Shown in pieces: positions 52,033 to 60,715 of a stretch of 64,000 nt of DNA. Below the pieces are notes generated by a model that did no database searches, was not told the origin of the DNA, and saw only the letters and a program-made list of their open reading frames with translations. Numbering within the stretch: position 1 is the stretch's first letter; each line of letters begins with the position of its first letter. The position numbers were made by a program, and so were the translations under genes. Source of the stretch: Burkholderia contaminans. GTDB lineage: Bacteria > Pseudomonadota > Gammaproteobacteria > Burkholderiales > Burkholderiaceae. The stretch lies in NCBI RefSeq assembly GCF_029633825.1, contig NZ_CP090640.1, forward strand, positions 620,001 to 684,000, given 5' to 3'.

Positions 52033-53079
52033 TTCGGTCGCTCGCGCGAGCCGTCCGGTCATTGGCTTCTTCGAGCGATACCTGACGGTGTGGGTTGCGC
52101 TGTGCATCGTCGCGGGCATCGCGCTGGGCCAGTGGTTGCCGTCCCTTTTCAGGCGATCGGTCGCATGGAATTGGCGCAGGTCAATCTGCCGGTGGGCGTG
52201 CTGATCTGGGTGATGATCATTCCGATGCTCATCAAGATCGACTTCGGCGCGATGGCGCAGGTCAAGGGCCACTGGCGCGGGATCGGCGTTACGCTGTTCG
52301 TGAACTGGCTCGTCAAACCTTTCTCCATGGCGCTACTGGGCTGGATATTCGTGCGCCACGTCTTCGCCGCCTGGTTGCCCGCAGCGCAACTCGACAGCTA
52401 CATTGCCGGCCTCATTCTGCTGGCTGCCGCCCCCTGCACGGCGATGGTGTTCGTCTGGTCGCAGCTTTGCAAGGGCGATCCCTATTTCACCTTGTCGCAG
52501 GTGGCGCTGAACGACGCGATCATGATTGTCGCATTCGCGCCGATCGTGGCACTGTTGCTTGGCCTGTCCGCCATCACCGTTCCCTGGAATACGCTGATCG
52601 CGTCGGTGGGTCTCTACATCATCATTCCAGTCGTCATCGCGCAGTTATTGCGTCGCGTGCTGCTCGCGAAGGGTGAGACCCACTTCAATCGCACGGTGTC
52701 CCGCCTCGGGCCTTATTCGATTTGCGCGCTGCTCGCCACGCTGTTGCTGCTGTTCGCGTTTCAGGGGCAAGCAATCGTCCGGGAGCCGCTGGTCATTGCG
52801 ATGCTCGCAGTCCCTATTCTCATTCAGGTGTTTCTGAACTCCGGGTTGGCCTATCTGCTGAACCGCAAGCTCGGGGTCGCGCACTGCGTGGCGGGTCCGT
52901 CCAGTCTGATCGGCGCGAGCAACTTCTTCGAACTGGCCGTTGCTACCGCCATCAGCTTTTTCGGGTTCCAGTCTGGCGCGGCGCTGGCGACAGTCGTTGG
53001 CGTACTGATCGAAGTGCCAGTCATGCTGCTGGTGGTTGGCGTCGTGAATCGCTCGCAGCGCTGGTACGAGACGGCCTGA
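52019..53079 (+). pseudogene. acr3: Arsenite efflux transporter ACR3, single-base frameshift
   Basis: Inner-membrane As(III) permease of the BART superfamily (also called ArsB). About ten hydrophobic segments are seen. The first frame (MGSTDSVARASRP to GQWLPSLF) breaks at TTTT near 52,148, and the rest (QAIGRMELAQVNLPVG to SQRWYETA) continues in the -1 frame. The ACR3 signature cysteine lies in AAPCTAMVFVWSQLCKGDP. One T restores LFQAIGR. All the membrane core apart from the first helix is in one frame. Confidence 0.88.
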
Positions 53080-53088
53080 GGAGCGAGT

Positions 53089-53535
53089 GTGAGCGCCATA
53101 ATCATTGCACACGAGACCGTCGGAAGTGACGTCGGTCTGGTCAAGGCCCTGGTCCGTGACGGCCTCCCGGTCGATGACCTCAACGAACCGCAGCGCCGCT
53201 TTTTCGGGTTCACGACGCTTGCCGGTTCGCACGTCGGATACGGCGGCTTCGAACAATACGGGCGCGATGTGCTGATCCGCTCGGTGACAGTCGAGCCAAG
53301 CTGTCGAAGCAAGGGCATCGGCCGGAATCTCGTTGCGGTGCTGCTGCGTCAGGCCTTCGACGCGGACGCCAGAACTGCGTGGCTCCTTACGACTGACGCA
53401 CAAGCCTTCTTCGAGAAGACCGGATTCAACCTTGTGAGCCGCGAGACCGCGCCTGCCGCGATCCTCGCCACGCGCCAGGCCGTTGAACTGTGCCCGGCCA
53501 CAGCGATTTTGCTCTCACGCCCCATCACCCCGTAG
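53089..53535 (+). CDS. arsN2: Arsenic-resistance GNAT acetyltransferase ArsN2
   Basis: A 148-residue GNAT protein. The acetyl-CoA loop is CRSKGIGRNLVAVLL (~75-90), and the family C-terminus includes FFEKTGFNLVSRETAPAAILATRQAVELCPATA. This matches the ArsN2 group found in ars operons; ArsN1, the arsinothricin/PPT acetyltransferase, is longer and lacks this ending. The substrate of ArsN2 is not established. The start is GTG 53089, or 53087 in another frame is rejected. Located between acr3 and arsH. Confidence 0.82.
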   Translation: MSAIIIAHETVGSDVGLVKALVRDGLPVDDLNEPQRRFFGFTTLAGSHVGYGGFEQYGRDVLIRSVTVEPSCRSKGIGRNLVAVLLRQAFDADARTAWLLTTDAQAFFEKTGFNLVSRETAPAAILATRQAVELCPATAILLSRPITP

Positions 53536-53556
53536 CTCTTTAGCCGCTTCCATACG

Positions 53557-54321
53557 ATGTCCACCGATCTTCCGAACGTCAGTCTTTCTCATCTCGACAC
53601 GCCCGATCTCACAAAGCTCGAACCCCGGACGATCTCGGATCATCCGCCGCGCATCTTGCTGCTCTACGGTTCGCTCCGTCCGACCTCCTATAGTCGCTTG
53701 CTGACACTCGAGGCTGAGCGCATCCTTCGCAAGTTAGGCGCCGAGACCAGAGTGTTTGATCCACATGGTCTGCCACTCGCCGACAGCGTGCCCGCCGACC
53801 ATCCGAAGGTCCTCGAATTGCGCGAAGCGTCCATCTGGTCCGAAGGCCAAGTTTGGTGCAGCCCGGAACGACATGGCGCGCTGACCGGCGTGTTCAAGAA
53901 CCAGATCGACTGGCTGCCGCTCGACTCCGGAAGCATCCGGCCGACGCAAGGGCGAACACTCGCGGTCATGCAGGTGTCGGGCGGCTCGCAATCCTTCAAC
54001 GCGGTGAACGCTTTGCGCGTGCTCGGCCGCTGGATGCGCATGGTGACCGTTCCCAATCAGAGTTCGGTAGCCAAGGCGTTCCAGGAGTTCGATGAGAGCG
54101 GTCGCATGAAGCCCTCGTCGTACTACGATCGTGTGGTCGATGTGATGGAGGAACTGTATAAGTTCACGCTACTCGTGCGCGACCGCTCAGATTACCTGAC
54201 CGACCGGTACAGTGAGCGTAAAGAGAAGGCTCCGGCATCAGTTTCCGTCCTCGCCAATGCAGCCATGAGCCATGAGCACAGCGCACAGAACGCCGACACC
54301 GACGACAGTGAAGTCGAGTAA
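53557..54321 (+). CDS. arsH: NADPH-dependent FMN reductase ArsH
   Basis: Flavoprotein that oxidises trivalent organoarsenicals. The 254 residues include the flavodoxin-like core with [24 protein letters not shown] and the conserved [21 protein letters not shown] (~105-125), both typical of ArsH tetramers. It is intact, with no indel. Its end overlaps the downstream MFS gene start by 50 bp. ArsI plus ArsH indicate resistance to organic as well as inorganic arsenic. Confidence 0.93.
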   Translation: MSTDLPNVSLSHLDTPDLTKLEPRTISDHPPRILLLYGSLRPTSYSRLLTLEAERILRKLGAETRVFDPHGLPLADSVPADHPKVLELREASIWSEGQVWCSPERHGALTGVFKNQIDWLPLDSGSIRPTQGRTLAVMQVSGGSQSFNAVNALRVLGRWMRMVTVPNQSSVAKAFQEFDESGRMKPSSYYDRVVDVMEELYKFTLLVRDRSDYLTDRYSERKEKAPASVSVLANAAMSHEHSAQNADTDDSEVE

Positions 54322-55533
54322 CTCGACGGATCGCGCCGAATCGCTGGCCACCGGGCGCTCGCGCTCGCCCAACTGGTGTCGTGGGGCTCGGTCTACTATT
54401 CGTTTTCGCTGCTGGTCGTACCCATGGAGCAGACCATGGGCTGGAGCCGCACGTCCACGAATGCTGCCCTCTCGCTCGGACTGCTGGTCTCGGGTTTCGT
54501 GGCGTATCCGGTGGGCAAATGGATCGACCACGGGCTCGGACGTCGAATCATGGCCATTGGATCGCTGATCGCGGCCGCCATGCTTCTGATGTGGTCGGCC
54601 ACATCGTCGCTCACGATTCTCTTCGTAGCGTGGATCGGCTTGGGCCTGTCGATGGCTGCGACCTTCTATGACCCGCTCTTCGCCGTGCTCACGCATCGCT
54701 ATCCGCTGCGATACAAGACCAAGATCACACTGGTGACGCTCGTTGCGGGATTCGCGAGCACGGTTTTCATTCCGGTCACGCAGTTCCTCGTGGATCTGGC
54801 CGGTTGGCGTCTCGCGCTCGTCGCACTTGCCGCGTGCAATCTAATCATTTGCCTGCCGATTCATGTCTTCGCAATCCGCTCCTCACGAATCGACCCGAAC
54901 GCTGCCCAGCCGAGCGCGGAGCGCACGGCGGTCGATGCTGCGGCAACGCGACGTGCACTGCGCACGCCTACCTTCTGGGCGCTCGCACTGTGCTTCACAA
55001 CCTACTACGCGACCTTCGCCGCGCTCACATTTCATCTGGTCCCGTTGATGGTCGAGCGCGGCGTCACCAACACGGTCCTGGACATCACCATGGCGCTGAT
55101 AGGACCCGCGCAAGTCATCGCCCGCGCGGTCTGGTTCGCATTCGATCGCAAGGTCACCATCACGACAGTTGGTTTCATCGTGGTGACACTCTTTCCCGTC
55201 TCGACGGTCGTCCTGATTGTGGCTGGCAAATCCGCTGCGCTTTTGTGGATCTTCGCGCTCTGCTATGGCGCCGCCAACGGAATGATGACGATCCTGCGCG
55301 GCACGATCGTCCAGCAGTTTCTGTGGACGGAGGGCTACGGCGCGATCAGCGGCATGCTGTCGTTTCCGTCGAACATTGCGAAGGGCATCGCGCCCATCGC
55401 AGCGGCCAGCATCTGGGGATTGACGGATGGATATGTCGCCGTCGAATGGACGGTGTTGCTTGTCTCCGCGCTATCCGCCGTCAGCTTTTTTATCGCAGCG
55501 AAGTGCGCGTCGGCACGTCCCTCTTATCGGTGA
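54272..55533 (+). pseudogene. MFS transporter of the ars operon, single-base frameshift
   Basis: Twelve-helix major facilitator, about 420 residues when repaired. The first frame ([16 protein letters not shown] to RAESLA) breaks at ~54,350 where one C is missing; the rest (HRALALAQLVSWGSVYYSFSLLVVPMEQTMGWS onward) runs to 55533. Only the leading ~28 residues are displaced, so a start in the second frame (54376) could still give most of the protein. It may export As(III) or an organoarsenical (ArsK- or ArsJ-like), but no GAPDH partner is present; the substrate is unknown. Confidence 0.78.
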
Positions 55534-55617
55534 GTCGATTCGGGAGCAGCGATGACTTACAACGGTCAACGTGGTGACTTAAAGCGTGCGTAGAGTGTTT
55601 GCTTTTTCTGTCGAGCG

Positions 55618-57002
55618 ATGTTCGTCAGCATCAAAGCAAAGGTCCTCACGGACGAAACCGGCGTCTACACTGAGATCCCCGCCCTGCTCGCCGCGACGGG
55701 GATACTCGAGCCGCTGATTGATTATTTCCTGCATAGAAGCCACGATCGCAGTCTGGAATGGATGCGCAAGGTGACGCGATCGGTGCGGCTCTTTCTTGAG
55801 TACATCCAACTCAACCCCGCCGAACGCGACCCTCATCGACTGTTTCAGAATTTCGCGAAGCGCCTGTGATACAGGAACGTTCAATCGCGAAACAGGAATC
55901 GACGCCACGGGCCTTTGCTGGCCGCCTCGCTCGCCGCACGACGCGGCACGCATCATCATCCATTTGAGCGACTTCTTCAATTGGTTGGGCGAAGTTCGTC
56001 CTGAAGCAGCCAGCGTCAATCCTCGGTACGTCGGCAGCACGTTCGATCGACAGATCGATGAAGCCGCTTACCAGTATCGTAGAAGCAAGGCCTTCCTTGG
56101 GCATACGTGGGCGTCGAATGCCACCGCGCGCGCCACAGGATATTGGCTTCGCTACCGGAGAATCCCGAAGGTCGCGCGAGGTGAGCCGCCAGCTTTTCCA
56201 GAACGTCACTTTGAAGCGTTGCTCTTCAAAGGCTTTCGCAACGGCGATCGTTACGACTATCGTGGCATCTTGATCACGCTACTGCTCCATGGCGCGGGAT
56301 TTCGAGAGTCGGAGCCTTTTCACCTTTACGTTCAGGACGTATTTCCAGATCCACAGGACCCGCGTCAAGCCAAGGTCCTCATCCACCATCCGCACTACGG
56401 GGCCGCGCCTGCTGACTGGTGCGACGAGCGAGGACGACCACGTAAATCGAACCGAGCAGAATACCTCGGCCAGCGCTTCGGCCTTGTGCCGCGTACAGAA
56501 CTTGATGGACCGTCGGCATGCTGGCTGGAAAGGCGGCATGCACGACGGTCCGTACTACAAGCAGGCGTACTGGTTCGTGCCGGAGTACGGCGAGTGGTTT
56601 CTGGAACTTTGGCATCGCTATCTGAAGCAGCTTGCGCATTTCGATCGGGATCATCCGTTCGCTTTCGTGAACCTGCGGCGCGCACCCTATGGTGCGATAT
56701 ACACCCTCACGCAGTACAACAAGGCTCACGCGGCCGCGTGCAAACGCATTGGCCTCGAAGTTGGCAAGGCGCTTGGCACAACTCCGCACGGGCACCGACA
56801 CGCCTACGGCCAGCGTTTGAAGCACGCGGGAATCGACAAGCCGATGATTCGCCGCTTCATGCATCACGCATCGATCGAGAGCCAGGAGATCTACACACAA
56901 GCAAGCTTTAGCGAAGCCCGAGAAGCACTTCAGCAAGCGGCGCACCGGCTGGATGGACTTCTTACGACGCCTCTGTCCGATTTGGTCCGTTCATCTGACT
57001 AG
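55618..57002 (+). pseudogene. gmtY: GmtY-type tyrosine recombinase, two frameshifts
   Basis: First gene of the gamma-mobile-trio. Three successive frames make one protein of ~460 residues: MFVSIKAKVLTDETGVY to NFAKRL (to ~55,868), YTGTFNRETGID to FGLVPRTEL (to ~56,505), then MDRRHAGWKGGMHDG to the end. Recombinase residues are visible: Arg in HGAGFRESEPFHL, HGHRHAYGQRL, and the C-terminal HHASIESQEIYTQ with the nucleophilic Tyr. Each break is fixed by removing one base (a G near 55,869 and a T near 56,505). If the breaks are real, the recombinase is dead and the island fixed. Confidence 0.8.
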
Positions 57003-57030
57003 CCACATCTCCACGTGACCGAGCAAACAC

Positions 57031-59637
57031 ATGTACAAGACCTCTCCAACTAAACCCAAGGGGCGTCGCAAGGCGGCAAGGACCGAGCGCAGCATGCGAC
57101 GCGATTCGGATGCAACCCTGACCTGGGTGGTGGAGTTCTATCCAGAACTTGCAGCCCGGAGAGGCTTCGCCTTGGAGTGGCTCGGTGGGGAAACGCATGG
57201 TCTACACCAAAGGCTGCAGGCCCTATCGACTTTCTTCGAGCGCTACCTCATTCTGCAGAGCCTGCCGCTGGACCCGAGTGTATTCCTGGCGCAAACGACA
57301 CAGGTTCCAGAATTTCACCGAACGGCGTGTCCTGACTCTCCTTGGGGCATCAGCGCGAACAATCTTATCCACGCTTTTCTGCAGTTTGTGTTGCTTCGGC
57401 ATTTCAGTCAGATTGGTAAAAACGATAACGCCGTATTAATGCAGGGCTATCACAACCCGGTACGTCGTATGTCGAAAGCGGGGTTGCCGAAGCGCGGCGA
57501 GAGCGTTTATTCACCACTGCCTTATGGCTACATCGACCAACTTCGGCAGATGCTGGCGGCGGGACCCCATTTTCGCGATTGGCAATGGGCACATGGTGCG
57601 CTCGGGAGCAAGATCGGCCATATGGGTGCGAGCGCGCCTGATTGGCTCGACGTGACTGAAGACGAGATTGATCGCGACGATCCGGATTGCGTCTGGCGCA
57701 TACGTAAGCTGAGTCGAAACTATCGCGGTGGTCAAGTGTTGCAGATGTGGAGTCCAGTCCGATGGGTTGCACTGCTTGTGAAGCTTATCTTGCCCTTACG
57801 AACTAGCCAGGTCCGCGTACTTGACTCCGGAGAGGCAGACACCTGGCGCTATGCGGCAGGACGTTGGGAGCGAAACAGCAGCGAGATAGCAGAAGGAAGC
57901 GAATCTCGGCCGCTACAGCAGGGTGTGTTCCGGCGCGACTATGATCGCAACAACAACGAGAACGCACTGGCGATCCTCTATATCAACACGAACAAGACCG
58001 CCGACGTCTCTAAGTCAGGGCCAGAGAAGGGCTATTTACTGCCATGGACGCACGGCGGGGCGCTTCACCAGAATGTTTTCTACTGGATCGAGAAGCTGCG
58101 CAACTGGCAAGAGAAGTACAACCCCATCTCGCGTCGGACCTCATGGGCAGAACTTGATCGTCGACATATCATTGCCAAGACTGATTTTCAGTTGGCGCGC
58201 TATCCTGACGCGTGCTTTCTCTTCCGATTGCCAGAATATCCAACGGCACGAATGCGTAACTTTCCGCTTCAGGATCAGGCGCTCAATTCGTGCTGGTTCT
58301 ATTTGCTGAAGGCATTCGAATCACGGCTCGCCGGGCGTTCCGAAACTCACCACAACGGAACACCGATTCGGCTGCTGCCGCCCCAGTCCAAGAAGAGAAC
58401 GTTGTTCCCACTTCACAGTTTGCGAGTCTCCCTTGTCACTGCACTGGCCTTGGAAGGACAGGTGCCGTTCCCTGTGCTGCAGAAGCTTGTCGGTCATAGC
58501 CGGTTGGTCATGACCTTGTACTACACCAAGCCTGGAGCCACCCATATTCGCGACGTCCTCCTCGATGCGAAGGCTCGCCTGGATGCAAATAAGAATGCGA
58601 GCATTCAGAACTTTCTGCTCGATACCGCACACGACGAACTTGTCCGAAGTGCGATCTGCAATAGTGTGAGCAGTGTTTCAGATGCAATCCCTGAGCATCC
58701 AGCGGCAAGAAACGCGTTGGGCTGGATGCCAATGCACCACGGCCTTTGCCTCGCTGGAGGAAACGCCAGCGATTCGATGGAGAATCGTTCGATTGGCGGA
58801 TGCCACAACGGAGGTCCGATGGTTTTGCCGGGGACTGCCGTTGGCAACGCAAAGCACGCTCCCGTTCCGGGAGGGAATCGCAACTGCGTTCGATGCCGCT
58901 GGTTCGTGACGGAGCCTCACTACCTTCCATCGCTCGCCGCGCACTTCAACACGATCGCCTACCATTTCGACGAGGCCCGCAATGCTTGCCTCGCGAATGA
59001 ACGCGTGCTTCTTGACCTAAAGAAGCAGAAGGCTGACGCTGAAGACGCTGGCGAGGTCTTCCTTCATCTCGATGCCTTTCGGCAAGCTGAGCGCGTGTGG
59101 GAAGGATCGATGAAGCGATTTAACGACTTCGCGGAGGATCTCACCGCTTGTTGGCGGCTCATTGAGCGCTGCAAGGCTGCGCTCGACCGGGCCGTCGAAG
59201 ACTCTACTCAACTAGTGGCGGTGGGCACCGCGAGCGATGTGCACATCGCGTTCGAAGAGACCGAATCGGAATTGCTTCAGCTCGCTGGAGTTTGCGACGA
59301 TGTCGAGCTCTATCCGGATCTCGATGCAGGCAAGGCAGTATTCCGTCGTAGTCAGTTGCTCGATGCCGTGCTTTATCGCGATCACCTTGCGCCCGTCTTC
59401 ATGACGCTGGGCGAAGAAGAACAACTCCGCGTTGGCAACGCATTCATGCGCCGTCTCGCGCGGCAGATGAACCCCGCTAATCCAGTGCTGGGAACGCGGC
59501 AGGTCATCAACCTGATGGACGCCGGCCGGAGTCTCAGCGAGCGATTTGGCATTGATTTCGCCACGTTTCTGCCGGAATGCAATGCCACCGGCATGCTCAA
59601 GCGCAAGCCTCAACGAATCGACGAGTCGCAAGCATGA
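57031..59637 (+). CDS. gmtZ: GmtZ-type large integrase
   Basis: Second trio member, 868 residues and intact. It contains a full tyrosine-recombinase catalytic set: R257 (LPLRTSQVRVLD), H462-x-x-R465 (LHSLRVSL), H489 (LVGHSRLVMTLYY) and Y497/Y498. A long C-terminal region (~590-868) includes a CVRCRWFVTEPHYLPSL segment with cysteine pairs that may bind zinc, and helical or coiled stretches. No recognised domain explains that tail. It follows gmtY by 28 bp and overlaps gmtX by 4 bp (ATGA). Size and position match GmtZ. Confidence 0.85.
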   Translation: MYKTSPTKPKGRRKAARTERSMRRDSDATLTWVVEFYPELAARRGFALEWLGGETHGLHQRLQALSTFFERYLILQSLPLDPSVFLAQTTQVPEFHRTACPDSPWGISANNLIHAFLQFVLLRHFSQIGKNDNAVLMQGYHNPVRRMSKAGLPKRGESVYSPLPYGYIDQLRQMLAAGPHFRDWQWAHGALGSKIGHMGASAPDWLDVTEDEIDRDDPDCVWRIRKLSRNYRGGQVLQMWSPVRWVALLVKLILPLRTSQVRVLDSGEADTWRYAAGRWERNSSEIAEGSESRPLQQGVFRRDYDRNNNENALAILYINTNKTADVSKSGPEKGYLLPWTHGGALHQNVFYWIEKLRNWQEKYNPISRRTSWAELDRRHIIAKTDFQLARYPDACFLFRLPEYPTARMRNFPLQDQALNSCWFYLLKAFESRLAGRSETHHNGTPIRLLPPQSKKRTLFPLHSLRVSLVTALALEGQVPFPVLQKLVGHSRLVMTLYYTKPGATHIRDVLLDAKARLDANKNASIQNFLLDTAHDELVRSAICNSVSSVSDAIPEHPAARNALGWMPMHHGLCLAGGNASDSMENRSIGGCHNGGPMVLPGTAVGNAKHAPVPGGNRNCVRCRWFVTEPHYLPSLAAHFNTIAYHFDEARNACLANERVLLDLKKQKADAEDAGEVFLHLDAFRQAERVWEGSMKRFNDFAEDLTACWRLIERCKAALDRAVEDSTQLVAVGTASDVHIAFEETESELLQLAGVCDDVELYPDLDAGKAVFRRSQLLDAVLYRDHLAPVFMTLGEEEQLRVGNAFMRRLARQMNPANPVLGTRQVINLMDAGRSLSERFGIDFATFLPECNATGMLKRKPQRIDESQA

Positions 59638-60296
59638 ACAGCGCGACATTCGACCACCCGAACGTGCTTCTCGGCACGCTGCTCGCCAAGGGTGGTCGTG
59701 CCCATCGGCTTGCTAGGCTAAAAGCGCTGCACGAGATTTGTCGCAGGCATCAGGAATCAGGCTCGCGCGATTTTTCTCTCTCAACCATTGGTCGCCTGGC
59801 CGAGGCGGAAGGCGTCCTAAAGGGACGCGTCCTCTACAACATGCAATCGGCAGACTACCGCGAGCTGATTTCGGCCTGGGCGACGTATGCCGGGCCACCG
59901 ACACTTCGACCATCGAAACCGCTGGCAAGCCACGAATACCTCATGCGTATTCACGACCCCGCGATCCGCTCCATCATGCAAGCAATCATCGGGGAACGAG
60001 ACAAGCTCCGGGCCGAGGTCAACCTTCTGAAATCCAACGCGCAAGTCGTCGTGGATCGACGCCCAATCGGTGTGCGCGCGTCAGGAGACGCCATCGCGTT
60101 GCCAACAACGACAAACGGCCACAACGCGCAGCTCACTCCTTCAGAACGTGAAGCGCTGGGGAAGGCGGTCTCTGCCGACTACCTCGAAAGACATGGCTTA
60201 CACGAAGGCAGCCATGGCGAGATCGTGAACGAACACGGTCGGACAGTGTTCGATGTCGGCTTCGCGCGTGCAATACGAAAGATCCTCGGAGCCTGA
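59634..60296 (+). CDS. gmtX: GmtX, third protein of the gamma-mobile-trio
   Basis: A 220-residue, mostly helical protein beginning MNSATFDHPNVLLGTLLAKGGRAHRLARLKALHEICRRH (given here in part). It has a segment reminiscent of a DNA-binding helix-turn-helix (STIGRLAEAEGVLKGRVLYNMQ, ~52-73) and a predicted coiled helix at IMQAIIGERDKLRAEVNLLK. No catalytic motif is seen. By position it resembles the small accessory protein of three-gene recombinase transposons. The ATG overlaps the gmtZ stop. The 24-bp palindrome follows 25 bp downstream. Confidence 0.8.
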   Translation: MNSATFDHPNVLLGTLLAKGGRAHRLARLKALHEICRRHQESGSRDFSLSTIGRLAEAEGVLKGRVLYNMQSADYRELISAWATYAGPPTLRPSKPLASHEYLMRIHDPAIRSIMQAIIGERDKLRAEVNLLKSNAQVVVDRRPIGVRASGDAIALPTTTNGHNAQLTPSEREALGKAVSADYLERHGLHEGSHGEIVNEHGRTVFDVGFARAIRKILGA

Positions 60297-60320
60297 ACAG
60301 CCGATAACCGAAACGATGTA

Positions 60321-60344
60321 TTTCGATGTATGCATACATCGAAA
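60321..60344. repeat. 24-bp perfect palindrome after gmtX
   Basis: Arms TTTCGATGTATG and CATACATCGAAA abut with no spacer; a partial third copy (CGAAACGATGTA) precedes it. There is no T-tract. It may be a recombinase or regulator binding site near the element end, or a terminator-like hairpin. The rest of 60,297-60,715 holds the LexA-like box and a terminator, with no gene. Confidence 0.8.
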
Positions 60345-60484
60345 CGGAGAGTCCTTGGCGACCCCACCGCAGAACGCTTTCACGCTTTTCGCCCTCAAAC
60401 TATGTACTCCACGGGTATAGGTCCAAAGCGACGGATGAAGGGATTCGGGAGAAATGGAGGATGCGAGCATGATGCCACCCACAA

Positions 60485-60500
60485 CTGTATGGATATACAG
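60485..60500. promoter_or_regulatory. LexA-box-like palindrome at the right island end
   Basis: CTGTATGGATATACAG, 14 of 16 bases identical to the left box CTGTATAAATATACAG (differing only in the central two). No SOS gene starts here, so it most likely records the insertion site rather than a working operator. Confidence 0.75.
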
Positions 60501-60574
60501 TATATGGCAATGCGCTCGCGTCGCACAGCACCGGTGCAAAACCGGTTTTCGTCAGAGGAAAAACGACGGGAAAG

Positions 60575-60605
60575 CCGGCGCGGCCGTCATGTTACGCCGC
60601 GCCGG
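60575..60605 (-). terminator. Terminator of the ABC transporter operon
   Basis: Ten-bp stem CCGGCGCGGC / GCCGCGCCGG with an 11-nt loop, followed on the minus strand by CTTTCCCGTCGTTTTT. Confidence 0.65.
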
Positions 60606-60715
60606 AGCAAGCGTGGCCGGATCGTGTCGCCCGGCCGGGCCTGCACGCCAACCCGCCGGCGAACCGGCACGATGCAACACCCCGCACCGCGCCGCGCCGG
60701 CCCGCCGGCCGCCCG

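Larger units (their letters stand above)
50573..60484 (+). mobile_element. Gamma-mobile-trio genomic island carrying arsenic resistance
   Basis: Left edge is the imuA LexA box; right edge is a matching LexA-like palindrome at 60,485-60,500, beyond which native ABC-transporter DNA resumes. All genes inside are on the plus strand: arsR-arsI-arsC-acr3-arsN2-arsH-MFS as cargo, then gmtY-gmtZ-gmtX at the right end. Codon use is less GC-biased than in the flanks. No tRNA, no long direct repeats and no IS element are seen. The limits are inferred from the two boxes and gene content and may be off by tens of bases. Confidence 0.72.

Noticed and set aside
51580..52155. Programmed ribosomal frameshifting at the TTTT runs in arsC and acr3
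   Set aside because: No upstream SD-like stimulator or following pseudoknot is seen, and unrelated neighbouring genes show similar indels.
60198..60539. Minus-strand ORF over gmtX end and the right LexA-like box
   Set aside because: It has no family features and overlaps the intact gmtX and the palindromes.
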